From Bacteroidota bacterium (lineage in GTDB: Bacteria > Bacteroidota > Ignavibacteria > Ignavibacteriales > Ignavibacteriaceae): a DNA stretch of 64,000 bases. Below, piece after piece: positions 16,438-26,900 of the stretch. How positions within the stretch are numbered: the first letter of the stretch is position 1; each line of letters starts with the position of its first letter. The notes below the pieces were generated by a model. The model worked only from the letters and a program-made list of their open reading frames with translations. It was not told the origin of the DNA and made no database searches. The position numbers and the translations under genes were made by a program. Location: positions 43,004 to 107,003 of the forward strand of contig JAKAJV010000122.1 of the NCBI GenBank assembly GCA_021813585.1, given 5' to 3'.

Positions 16438-19239
16438 ATGAGATTTTGGCTACAGATTTTTACTATTCTTATATTATCAATACTATTATCTACCGAAGTC
16501 TTCTCTCAAACCGGAAAAATAGCAGGACAAGTATTGGATGCAGGCAATAAGCAGCCTGTCATTGGTGCTAATGTTATTATTATCGGCACCTCAATGGGTG
16601 CCGCAACCGACATAGACGGCAACTATACTATCCTGGATATTTCTCCCGGAGTTTATAACATAAGAGTTTCTGCAGTCGGCTATAGAACAGAAGAACTGCA
16701 TAACGTGCGCGTCTCTATTGATTTGACTACGAGAGAAGATTTCTCGCTATCGGAATCTGCTGTTGAAATAGGTGCGGTTATAGTAACTGCACAAAAGCCC
16801 CTGGTGCAGAAAGACCTTACTGCATCAACTGCAATTATAAACAACCAGGAGATACAGTCACTTCCCGTAACAAGCATGCAGGATATTTTGCAGCTGCAAG
16901 CGGGCGTAGTTGACGGACACTTTAGAGGCGGCAGATCGGGTGAAGTATCTTATTGGATTGACGGCATACCTGTTACAGATGCATACAACGGCAGTACGGT
17001 TGTAGATGTTAACAAAAACTCTATCCAGGAAATGCAGGTTGTTACCGGTGCATTTAATGCAGAGTACGGGCAGGCAATGAGCGGTATAGTAAACATCGCT
17101 ACTAAAACCGGCGGAGATGAAACACACGGCAACCTTACTATCTACGGCGGAAGTTATGTAACAAACAATTATAATATATTCAGCGGCTTGCAAACAATCG
17201 ATCCTTTATCTACAAGGTGGATAGAAGGCTCTCTTGACGGTCCCATCATCAAAGACAAGCTCTTCTATTATGCAGACGTCCGCTACTATTATGATGCCGG
17301 CTATCTTTACGGCCAGAGGAAATTTAATACCTGGGATATTACCAACTCCCAGGCTGCAAATGAAAACGATTGGGTGATTCAGCAGACGGGAAACAATAAA
17401 ATTGTGCCCATGGCGCCTTATCTTGAGGGCTACATACAGGGAAAGCTCACTTATAAAATTTCTCCGGAATTTAGAATTTCCTACGATTATATACTGGATA
17501 ACTCCCGCGGCAAAGATTACGATTTTTCTTATAAGTACAATCCCGACGGCGAGCTTTCCAACTTCAAAAAAGGTTATTTAAATACTCTTACTCTTACACA
17601 GACTTTAAGCAGCAATACATATTACAAGGTTGGTCTATCATATTACTATAGAGACCAAAGGGATTATCTTGATACTAGCGCCTTCTCTTTATCCGATCTT
17701 TTCACACGTAAAGATCCGTTCGACCAGCATTATGTTCACACAGCTCTGCTTACAGCGCCGGAAGGTACCTTCCTTACCGGAGGAACAAACATGTTCCATG
17801 GCGATCACAGCACCGATACTTACGTATTTAAATTTGACCTGACAAGCCAGGTAACTCAGAACCACGAAATAAAGGCCGGCGTATTGTTCAACCAGTATCA
17901 ACTTTACCTGCACGACATAAATCTTCACATGTCGGATATAGACAACAACCGGGATCCCATAACAGACAGCAAGCCTTTTCTGGAAGGGCCTGTAGTTATT
18001 CCGTCAATCGAGAGCCCGGATAATCAAGAGTATTTGCACAAGCCCTGGCAGTTCTCGGTTTATGCTCAGGATAAGATGGAGTATAAATCATTAATCGTTA
18101 ACTTCGGATTGAGATTTGATTACTTCCACCCGGATGGTCAGGTGCTGGCCGATCCTTCGGACCCGAATATTTATTTGCCTTTAAAACCACAGAACCAGGA
18201 CAGCGTTGTAGCACCCGGCGGTACGCATGCACAAGCCGTTGCACAGAGGATGACTTACTGGTATAAGAATGCCACAAACAAATGGCAGCTTAGCCCCAGG
18301 CTTGGTGTTGCATTCCCGATTACCGACAAAGGTATAGTTCATTTCTCTTACGGATTGTTCTTCCAGATTCCTTCGTTTGAAAGACTGTATGAGAATCCGG
18401 GATATAAACTCCCCGTTACCGGCGGCAGTACTAATCTTGGAATAATCGGAAATCCGGATTTGAAGCCCGAGCAGACTACCAGCGGCGAACTCGGTTTGCA
18501 GCAGGAGCTGACGAACGATATTGCAATTGATATTACTGGCTTCTTTAGAGATGTAAGAAATCTTGCCGGTACGCTGAATGAGTTTCAATATGTATTCGGC
18601 GGATCGAAAATATACAGTGAGTATGTTAACTCCGATTTCGGCTTTGTCCGCGGAATAGTTTTATCGGTGGATAAAAGGTTCAGCGGCGGAATATCGGCCA
18701 GTATGGATTATACTTTCCAAATTGCCAAAGGAGACGCATCGGACCCGACTACAGCGTACAACTTGCGCAACAGCGGCGTTCAGGCGCAGGCCCAATTAAT
18801 ACCTCTGGATTGGGATCAGAGGCATACATTGAATTTGACTGTTAACTATGCTAACGCCGATAACTGGGGCGGAAGCTTAATATTCCAGTACGGCAGCGGC
18901 ACGCCTTATACTCCATTGAACATTGTAAGCATTGGCAACCTGAGCACCAACTCTCAAAATAAGCCTTCCACTTACAATTTGAATTTGCGCTTATATAAAG
19001 ATATTAAGATCGGCTCTTCTACTCTCTCCATATTCCTTAGAGTCGATAATGTTCTGGATACCAAAAACGCCACTCAAGTATTTACCGATACCGGTCAGCC
19101 GGATTGGTCTATTGCAGAGCTCCAGCAGCTGGCTATAAATCCTCCGCAGAGAGTTGCTACGGTTCAGGACTGGTATACACGTCCTAACTATTACTCCGCG
19201 CCTAGGAGAATACAATTTGGAACATCAATTACATTTTAA
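16438..19239 (+). CDS. TonB-dependent outer-membrane receptor (SusC-like architecture)
   Basis: This 933-residue receptor has a signal peptide (residues 1-23, ending VFSQ). A carboxypeptidase-regulatory-like domain follows at about 27-110 (GKIAGQVLDAGNKQPVIGANV, then DIDGNYTILDISPGVYNIRVSAVGYRTEE), then a TonB plug at about 120-225 (LPVTSMQDILQLQAGVV, NAEYGQAMSGIVNIATKTGG) and a 22-strand-type barrel to the C-terminal IQFGTSITF. It should import a substrate across the outer membrane using TonB energy. A GGAGGG ribosome-binding site precedes the ATG. It heads a probable operon (2, 9 and 1 bp between the next genes) with alpha-glucan-active proteins, so malto-oligosaccharides are the likely cargo. 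No SusD gene was recognised beside it. Confidence 0.9.
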   Translation: MRFWLQIFTILILSILLSTEVFSQTGKIAGQVLDAGNKQPVIGANVIIIGTSMGAATDIDGNYTILDISPGVYNIRVSAVGYRTEELHNVRVSIDLTTREDFSLSESAVEIGAVIVTAQKPLVQKDLTASTAIINNQEIQSLPVTSMQDILQLQAGVVDGHFRGGRSGEVSYWIDGIPVTDAYNGSTVVDVNKNSIQEMQVVTGAFNAEYGQAMSGIVNIATKTGGDETHGNLTIYGGSYVTNNYNIFSGLQTIDPLSTRWIEGSLDGPIIKDKLFYYADVRYYYDAGYLYGQRKFNTWDITNSQAANENDWVIQQTGNNKIVPMAPYLEGYIQGKLTYKISPEFRISYDYILDNSRGKDYDFSYKYNPDGELSNFKKGYLNTLTLTQTLSSNTYYKVGLSYYYRDQRDYLDTSAFSLSDLFTRKDPFDQHYVHTALLTAPEGTFLTGGTNMFHGDHSTDTYVFKFDLTSQVTQNHEIKAGVLFNQYQLYLHDINLHMSDIDNNRDPITDSKPFLEGPVVIPSIESPDNQEYLHKPWQFSVYAQDKMEYKSLIVNFGLRFDYFHPDGQVLADPSDPNIYLPLKPQNQDSVVAPGGTHAQAVAQRMTYWYKNATNKWQLSPRLGVAFPITDKGIVHFSYGLFFQIPSFERLYENPGYKLPVTGGSTNLGIIGNPDLKPEQTTSGELGLQQELTNDIAIDITGFFRDVRNLAGTLNEFQYVFGGSKIYSEYVNSDFGFVRGIVLSVDKRFSGGISASMDYTFQIAKGDASDPTTAYNLRNSGVQAQAQLIPLDWDQRHTLNLTVNYANADNWGGSLIFQYGSGTPYTPLNIVSIGNLSTNSQNKPSTYNLNLRLYKDIKIGSSTLSIFLRVDNVLDTKNATQVFTDTGQPDWSIAELQQLAINPPQRVATVQDWYTRPNYYSAPRRIQFGTSITF

Positions 19240-19241
19240 AG

Positions 19242-22200
19242 ATGCAGGTTAAAAGTATGCGAAAACTATTAATATTTACTTTTGTTTTAATTGTAGCCGG
19301 TTGTGTGTTTGGACAGCAGGATCCGTTTATCCAGTGGGCAAAATCCCATAGAGGCAACAGCCTTTACACAAGGTTCGGTATTCACAACGGAAATAGAATT
19401 GCAATTACATTCCGTAACGACGGATCGATCTCCGGTACCAATCCAAACGATTTAAGAGGATACTGGCCTTACCCGCAGACGCAAGACGGCTATATAGGAG
19501 ATGTTACTCCTCTGGTAGGCATTCAGCTTCCTATCCGCGATTATAACGGAGACGGGAAGCCGGACACTCTGCATTCGGTTACCATATCTCCCGGCCCCAG
19601 GTCAGGTCAAGCTGCAAAGACCGATCCCAGAGACGGGCATTTCCAGGGCTTTGAGCCAGAGCCCGGCTACCTGAATGAAGGACAGGATACCGTTGCGATG
19701 AGCCATATACCCTCTACATGGCCTACATTTTGGCCGGACCACCCGGACTGGGTTGACTCTACAGGCAAGTCTGTTTGGGACGGTTACTTCGGCAAAGGCG
19801 TAATTAGAGCAGACCAGGAAAGCTATTTTGTTATGGACGATGCGATGGATACAAGCCCGCAGATTAGAACTAATTTCCTTTTCCATCCAGATTCCACCGA
19901 TACCACACGCAACGGAATGGGATTGGTTGTAAGAGTTAGAGGCATGCAGTGGGCGCAGGTTCAAGCGCAGGATGTTTTGTTCTGGCTGTACGATATTACG
20001 AACATAGGTACTACTAATTACCAGAAAGTTGTTTTCGGCGAAGTTGTCGGAGGCTGCGTTGGAGACGTAGGCCAGAATTATGTTGACTGCGGTGACGATC
20101 TAGGATATTTCGATTTAAATAATAACTTAACTTATACGTGGGACAGCGACGACCATACATCCGATCCTCTGTGGATACCGATTAACCAGGTATTGCCCGG
20201 CGTACGCACTAACATCGGATATGCGGGTTATGCTTACCTGGAAAGCCCGGGCAACGGCTATGATGCAATCGACAACGATAACGATGCCGTTGACCCCAAC
20301 AGCCCTGTTTTCCAGGATAATGATTTCGCATTCAGCTCGGTAACAAATTCCTACGTTGCTACCAGAACGCTGCACAGAAACAACGCTGGTACAAATCCCA
20401 ACTGGCCGGATAATAAAATCATCTTAATTAATCCTGCTACATATAACAGGACGATTGTAAACCTAGATACTTTGTTAAAGAGCGCCACGGATACTGCGAT
20501 AGTTTATTCGCTGGGTAAAGCATATAAAATTTACGACGGGGAAACTTTGTTTGAGATACCGAATAACGGACTGGACGACAACCTTAACGGAATAATTGAC
20601 GAGAACAGGGACTTGCATTATAAAAGAGTTTTCAAAGATAGAAACGGCGCTGTGTTAAAGGAAGAAGTAAGGCCTCTGGCATACAGAAATTATTTTACCA
20701 ACGGCGGAATGAACAATACTCTAATAGATGAGAGAAGAGACAGCGGACCCGGCCAGATAACATCCGGCTGGGTTCCGGATTACAGCCAGCAGCCCGATCC
20801 TATTACAGGCCGGTACCCCGGTAAAGTTGAAACTCATTGGTCCGGTGATGAGAATGGAGATTGGAACCCGCTGAAAGATGATGTGGGGGCAGACGGCTTA
20901 CCCGGCACTCATGATATAGGAGAGGGCGACGGCATACCGACCGAAGGAGAACCGCATTTTGATCAGACTGATGTTAATGAATCTGATCAGATAGGATTGA
21001 CGAGCTTTAACTTCTTCAATCAAACTCAGTCTCCGCCGATGAATAACAACGAAACTCTCTGGAACAGAATGCTTCCCGGCTACTTTGATGTTATTCCGGC
21101 CTTGCCGCAGGACGGTGACTTTATTTATGCTTCCGGTTATTTCCCTCTGCTTGCTAATCGCACCGAGCGTTTTTCTCTGGCATTGGTTTTTGGAGCCGAC
21201 AGCGCGCATATTTTCAAAAACAAGCAGATAGCACAAAAGATTTATAACGCTAACTACGATTTCCTTAAGCCGCCGCCAAAACCGATTTTAACCGTTGTAC
21301 CCGGCGACAAGCAGGTTACATTAATCTGGGATAGCAAGGCTGAGAACTATACTTCGTTCCAGGGCTACAAGATTTACCGTTCTACCGACCCCGGGTTTAC
21401 TGAAGGCGGCGGAGCTCCTATTGCTACATTTGATATTAAAGACAGCGTCTGGGGTTATTTTGTACCTGCTACGCAAGACCTTGCCGAACTGCCAAGGTTC
21501 TATCTAGGCAGCAACACCGGCCTTGTTCATAAATATGTAGATACAAAGCTGCAGAACGGCCAGGGCTATTATTACGCGGTTACTGCTTATACATCCGGCG
21601 ACCCGGTAAGCAATATCTATCCTGCCGAGGACCCGAAGTTTATTACTGTAAACAGCAACGGTACTGTTAGGAACGATGTTAATACTGCATACGTGGTTCC
21701 GCGTTCCTCTGTTGCAGGCTATGTAGGGCCTAATGCGCCAAGCCTTCTGGGGCCCGCACCCGGAACTATCCCGTTCGGCACCGGAAAGGTATACTTGAAC
21801 GTTGTTAACCCGGGCGCAGTAAAAGATAAAACCTATAGGGTTACATTTGAATCAGCCGTTCAGAATTATGTGCCTATTACCAGCGCTTATTCGGTAGTAG
21901 ATTATACAAATCCGAATTTACCGGATACAATTCTTACTGCGCCGGTATCGTCTAATATGGACCAGGGCGACGAAGATAAATACATGTTTGACGGAATGTA
22001 TCTATCGGTAGACAATGCTTGGAAGGTTGCTTATGACTCCGCAACCAGCGGATGGAATGGCGATACCACCCATAAAAACTATAATATCTCTTTCGCTCCA
22101 TTCTCTATTGCAGGCGTTAAGGAAACCGGTGTTGCTTATCCGAGGGATTATGATTTTGTGTTCGATGCTTCTCATACTCCGGCCGACACTTCATCTGCAT

Positions 22201-22883
22201 GGAAGATTACGTACAACAACAGTCCTTTTAATATCCCTGTTGTAAATTCCAATTTCAGAATTCTGGATGCAGCGACCGGGAACCCGGTCCCCTATGCTTA
22301 TCTCGATACAGGTCCTAAAGGCCAGTTCTCTTCCCTGGATAGAATTCTTATTTTACAGAAGACGAAGTCGGCCTCCGGGGCAGATACTACGGTGATAACC
22401 TGGCTGCTGCAGGTTTTGGGCAGCGATTCTTCAAGCTACCATCCGACAGCAGGAGATACGTTAAAGATAAGAGTATCTAAGCCGTTCTCAAGTTCCGATG
22501 TTCTGCAAATTACAACGCAGGCGGCTACTGTTAACAACAGTCTTGCCGGTTCCGAGATGGACAGGATACGGGTTGTGCCTAATCCTTATCTGGCAGCAAC
22601 AAGCCAGGAGTCTCCGCTTCCACCGACAATTACAAGCGGCAGAGGAGAAAGGAAGATTTCGTTTATTCATTTACCGAAGAACTCGACTATTTATATTTAT
22701 ACTTCGCGCGGTGAATTGGTTAGAAAGTTAACCATGCCCGATAATCAAAATACTAATGACGGCGCGGTGGACTGGGATTTAACTACATCTGCAAATCTTG
22801 AAGTAGCATACGGCGTTTATTTCTATTTGGTTGATGCGCCAGGTGTAGGGCAGAAGTATGGTAAAATTGCTATTATCAAGTAA
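19242..22883 (+). CDS. Large exported protein with FN3-like module and T9SS-type end
   Basis: I do not recognise a named family for this 1213-residue exported protein. A signal peptide (core about residues 8-22; M6 at 19257 is an alternative start) precedes a long region. That region holds acidic, calcium-binding-like patches (YNGDGKPDT, DAIDNDNDAVDPN, NNGLDDNLNGIIDENRD, DENGDWNPLKDDVGADG). A fibronectin type III-like module lies at about 676-800 (KPILTVVPGDKQVTLIWDS, YKIYRSTDPGF, GYYYAVTAY). The last 110 residues (RIRVVPNPYL through GVYFYLVDAP and KIAIIK) resemble a T9SS sorting domain of a divergent type. It lies 2 bp after the TonB receptor, in the place of SusD in Sus loci. It might serve as the receptor's surface lid or glycan-capture partner, but that is inference. 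Confidence 0.75.
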   Translation: MQVKSMRKLLIFTFVLIVAGCVFGQQDPFIQWAKSHRGNSLYTRFGIHNGNRIAITFRNDGSISGTNPNDLRGYWPYPQTQDGYIGDVTPLVGIQLPIRDYNGDGKPDTLHSVTISPGPRSGQAAKTDPRDGHFQGFEPEPGYLNEGQDTVAMSHIPSTWPTFWPDHPDWVDSTGKSVWDGYFGKGVIRADQESYFVMDDAMDTSPQIRTNFLFHPDSTDTTRNGMGLVVRVRGMQWAQVQAQDVLFWLYDITNIGTTNYQKVVFGEVVGGCVGDVGQNYVDCGDDLGYFDLNNNLTYTWDSDDHTSDPLWIPINQVLPGVRTNIGYAGYAYLESPGNGYDAIDNDNDAVDPNSPVFQDNDFAFSSVTNSYVATRTLHRNNAGTNPNWPDNKIILINPATYNRTIVNLDTLLKSATDTAIVYSLGKAYKIYDGETLFEIPNNGLDDNLNGIIDENRDLHYKRVFKDRNGAVLKEEVRPLAYRNYFTNGGMNNTLIDERRDSGPGQITSGWVPDYSQQPDPITGRYPGKVETHWSGDENGDWNPLKDDVGADGLPGTHDIGEGDGIPTEGEPHFDQTDVNESDQIGLTSFNFFNQTQSPPMNNNETLWNRMLPGYFDVIPALPQDGDFIYASGYFPLLANRTERFSLALVFGADSAHIFKNKQIAQKIYNANYDFLKPPPKPILTVVPGDKQVTLIWDSKAENYTSFQGYKIYRSTDPGFTEGGGAPIATFDIKDSVWGYFVPATQDLAELPRFYLGSNTGLVHKYVDTKLQNGQGYYYAVTAYTSGDPVSNIYPAEDPKFITVNSNGTVRNDVNTAYVVPRSSVAGYVGPNAPSLLGPAPGTIPFGTGKVYLNVVNPGAVKDKTYRVTFESAVQNYVPITSAYSVVDYTNPNLPDTILTAPVSSNMDQGDEDKYMFDGMYLSVDNAWKVAYDSATSGWNGDTTHKNYNISFAPFSIAGVKETGVAYPRDYDFVFDASHTPADTSSAWKITYNNSPFNIPVVNSNFRILDAATGNPVPYAYLDTGPKGQFSSLDRILILQKTKSASGADTTVITWLLQVLGSDSSSYHPTAGDTLKIRVSKPFSSSDVLQITTQAATVNNSLAGSEMDRIRVVPNPYLAATSQESPLPPTITSGRGERKISFIHLPKNSTIYIYTSRGELVRKLTMPDNQNTNDGAVDWDLTTSANLEVAYGVYFYLVDAPGVGQKYGKIAIIK

Positions 22884-22892
22884 GAGGTTTTT

Positions 22893-23900
22893 ATGAAGAA
22901 ATTTATATTGTTGATTATTAGTATAGCTTTCATCGGAACCATGTACGGCCAGAACAAGGTTGGTACAACCGCGGCTCCGTTTCTGGGAATAGGCGCTGGC
23001 CCTACTGCAATAGGCATGGGCGGCGCGTTTACAGCCGTTGCAAACGATCCTTCGGCACTTTACTGGAATCCTTCCGGCATATCGCGCACCGGTAAAACCG
23101 AGGTAATGATGGAACATACCAACTACCTTCTAGGTACCAGCTACAACTTTTTTGCAGGCGTAGTTGCGCTGGATGAGGATAACGCAATCGGGTTAAGCGT
23201 AACCGATCTGGATTACGGCTCCGAGCCGGTTACAACTATTCAAATGCCGGACGGCACCGGCGAGCAGTGGAGCGCAACCGACCTGGCAGTCGGCCTGACT
23301 TATTCGAGGAACCTGACAGACAGGTTTTCTATAGGCGGTACCGTTAAAATGATAAGCCAGAGTATTTGGCGGGAATCTGCAACCGGCTGGGCGCTGGATG
23401 CGGGACTACTTTATATAACTCCTTTTAACGATTTGAAGATAGGAATGCAAATAGCCAACTTCGGTACCGATATGAAAATGACGGGCCAGGATTTATATAT
23501 AACTCATAACCCGGATAAATCGGTAGCCGGCGACAATCCCAACATCCCGGCCGAGTATTATACAAACAGCTACCCGCTTCCGCTTTTATTCAGAATCGGA
23601 TTATCTATGGACGTTTTGAAGACTACAGATAACACAATAACACTTGCGGTGGATGCGCTGCATCCGAGCGACAACAACCAGAGTGTGAACCTGGGTGCGC
23701 AGTACGTCTGGAACAAAATGGTTTATGCAAGGGTCGGTTACAAATCTCTAGGCGTTCCTAACAGCGAGGAAGGGCTTACTTTCGGCTTCGGCCTAGGCTA
23801 TGAATTAACTTATAATTTGGTTTTAAAATTAGACTATGCCTATGAATCTTACGGTCTACTAAAGAACATTCAAAAATTTGCGTTGTCTTTAAGTTTTTAG
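22893..23900 (+). CDS. PorV/PorQ-family outer-membrane protein
   Basis: This 335-residue protein has a signal peptide (residues 1-19, ending MYGQ) and the PorV/PorQ (UPF0164) hallmark near the N-terminus: FLGIGAGPTAIGMGGAFTAVANDPSALYWNPSGI, here at about residues 30-63. The rest is alternating amphipathic strands ending in ALSLSF with a terminal Phe, a FadL-like outer-membrane barrel. PorV in Porphyromonas shuttles T9SS cargo from the translocon to the attachment machinery; other family members are of unknown role. Being 9 bp after the exported protein and 1 bp before a T9SS-tagged amylase, it may be a dedicated export or attachment partner of this locus. Confidence 0.88.
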   Translation: MKKFILLIISIAFIGTMYGQNKVGTTAAPFLGIGAGPTAIGMGGAFTAVANDPSALYWNPSGISRTGKTEVMMEHTNYLLGTSYNFFAGVVALDEDNAIGLSVTDLDYGSEPVTTIQMPDGTGEQWSATDLAVGLTYSRNLTDRFSIGGTVKMISQSIWRESATGWALDAGLLYITPFNDLKIGMQIANFGTDMKMTGQDLYITHNPDKSVAGDNPNIPAEYYTNSYPLPLLFRIGLSMDVLKTTDNTITLAVDALHPSDNNQSVNLGAQYVWNKMVYARVGYKSLGVPNSEEGLTFGFGLGYELTYNLVLKLDYAYESYGLLKNIQKFALSLSF

Positions 23901-23901
23901 G

Positions 23902-26900
23902 ATGATTAAGAATCTTAAATATTTAGTATTCTTATCGGTGTTTGCCGGTGTTGTCTTTGCGCAGTCGGATTCATCTTATATCCCCGTTGAATTCACATTC
24001 AGCAAAGTTCTAACTGCGCCCGATGTGGGAATAGGAATAAACGGAACCTTTAATAACTGGGGAAATAACCCCGACGGCACCGGCAGCAACAAGCATGTTC
24101 ATCCGATGCAGAATATAGGGAACAACGTTTGGCAAACAGTTATACCTATTCAGAAGGGAGTAATAGAATACAAGTTTGTTACTTACCAGATCGGGACGAA
24201 CGGAGATACAATCGTATCATCGTGGATTACTGATCCGACCAATTCTAATTTTGGCGGGCCCTATAACAACAGCAGGATGAATGTTGCCGACCCGATGATT
24301 TATTATCTGCAGCCGATGAATAACACCTCAATAAATATCAAACAGCCGGCGATAACCGCAAAAATATCCTGGGCATATTCATCAGGCATAAATCTTTCAT
24401 CGTTTAAATTAGTAATAGATAATTCGGCCGTCCCGAATGCGCAGCAGTATTTCGATACTACAACGAGGACATTTTCTTATACGCCTTCGTCGGCTTTTAC
24501 GCCTACTACACATACGGTTGAACTCTCTGTGGCGAACAACATCGGCGCCATTGACGATGAGACGACAACTTTTACAGTGGTTAACGCAATACTAACTGCG
24601 CCTTATACCTTTGTGTTCGATCCCATGTCGCCTAATTTTAAACTCGTGAGCAAGATAAACCAGGTAGGAATAAAGGCAACTTATAATAATCTCGGCTCGG
24701 ATGCTATGACGGGGCCCGATAGCGATGGCCTTTACAAATTAACCGTTCCGCTTCAGATAGGAATGCAAAACTTTTACCAGTTTATAATTAATGGCGGCCA
24801 GTATATTGACGACCCGGATAATCCGCTGATGGGGAAAGATTTCGGAACTATAGTAGTCAAGCACGTCGATCCGCAGCCGCACTTTGAAATATTAACCCCC
24901 GGACAGGGACGGCTTTTTACTCCCGGGCAAAGCTTAACTGTAAACGCAAACCTGATTGAAAGCGATTCCGGTTACGCGATAAATAACGACTCGATTAAAA
25001 TTTATTTAGACGGCGTACCTCTCGGAATTGCAACAATAACTCCGATTGAAAACGGAGTTAACTTTAAGAGCGTTCCTTTCAATGTTACTCAAGGCAGGCA
25101 TCAATTATTTTTTAGCGGGCAGGATACTGCCGGAATAAAAACACAGTACTATTTAACGTTCGGAAGCTTTAATGCGAACAGCGGCTTCCATTACGTAGAC
25201 GAAGACTACGACGATAACGGACCCGGAAATTACACCTATCCTAACTTCTCTGCAAAAGGCTCGGCAGACATTAAAGAGATAGATGTTAATACGAATGCAT
25301 CAAACGATTCTTTGCTCTTCACCGTTTCCCTTGGCGCTATTACGGACTATACACGCGTAGGATTTGAAATTGTTAATTCTCTTAACGGCGATCTTTCGAT
25401 TGCGCCGGACAACGCTGCGGTTCAAATACCGGATGTTGCAAACAAAGGAATCTTTTTTATTCTTGCAGCTCCTAACTCGGCGCAGAAATCGAAGTACGAC
25501 AACCTGGTATTTGATAATTTCGGATTGAGCTCGCCGGCGGATACGATAATCGTAAATGCAGACGCGAAGACATCATCTTCATTTAAGTTTTCCGTTCCAA
25601 TCAATATGATTGAAAACATTGCCGGTAGCTTTTCTAAAGGATGGTACTTTATTGCGTATTCATATCTGGGTAACTCCAGCGGCGGATGGAAAGTTGCTAA
25701 CGGAAACGGCGGTTCGTTCTTCCCGGAACAGCCTAATATTTACGACGCAGCTTTCTTCTACAACAACTACCTTGAAAAAAGAAATACTGCCGATTACAAT
25801 TTTTCTTTTAACTACGGCGGCTCAAGGTATGTAAAGCTGTCATCTAATCTCCGGGGAGCTCAGTTTATTACTCCGGGTGATATTTCTTCCTCTATGGCTT
25901 CTATGCCTTACATAAATATTCTTACTAACGGCGGTAATATAAGATGGAGCGATACGGTTCGTGTTTATGTAGCGTGCAGCGATCCTTCAATTGCTTCGGG
26001 AACAATAACCGATAACTCAAAGGCATACCCGTTAGGCTTTACCGGCGATACCGCTTATGCAGATATTGTCCTTTCGGAAGGCTCCAACGAGCTTCAAGCT
26101 TATGTAAGCTACGGCGCCAATATGAAAAGCTACAGCACCAAAGTATTCTTCAACAGAATTATAGACCACAAGCCGGCTATTTCAATTTCAAAGGACATAA
26201 GCGGCGGCTCGGTTTCTTTTGATGCAAGCGCAACGACAAATTATGATAACATTCCGCAGAGTTTTAGATGGGCGCAGGATTCGACGAATCCTCAGCAGGT
26301 AAATTTGAGCGGGTCATCTTCTCCGTCTGTTTCGTTTTCGGTACCGCAAAAGCTAGGGCAGTATTTTTATACGCTTACCTGCTCAACCTCAAAGGACACT
26401 TCTTTCGAAAGAGTCGCTTTAGTCGTTGATTCCTCAGGCGCCGGCTTCCCGGATCTTTCCACCTGGCATGCGGGATGGATTGACTCGGCGGTTATATATG
26501 AAGTTTATATAAAAACATTTAGCCTGGATGGTAATTTATCGGCGCTGACTAGCCAGATTCCTTACATCAAATCGCTCGGGTTCAATACAATCTGGCTTAT
26601 GCCTATTTATCCCGGTCCGCAGCTTTCTCCCAGTCAGCCCGGTTATGCAATTACAAATTATTTTAATGTAAATCCTGCGTACGGTACGTTGAAAGATTTC
26701 AAAAATTTTGTAAATGTTGCGCATGCCCACGGGCTAAGGGTGGTTTTAGATTATGTGGTAGACCATACTCACAACACCCATCCGTTCGCATTGGATGCGG
26801 TGAAATACGGACCGAAGTCTCCATACTATAATTTTTACGGCTGGAACCCTGACGGCACTTACAAATATTTATACACCTGGACGGATTTTCCTTTTATTAA

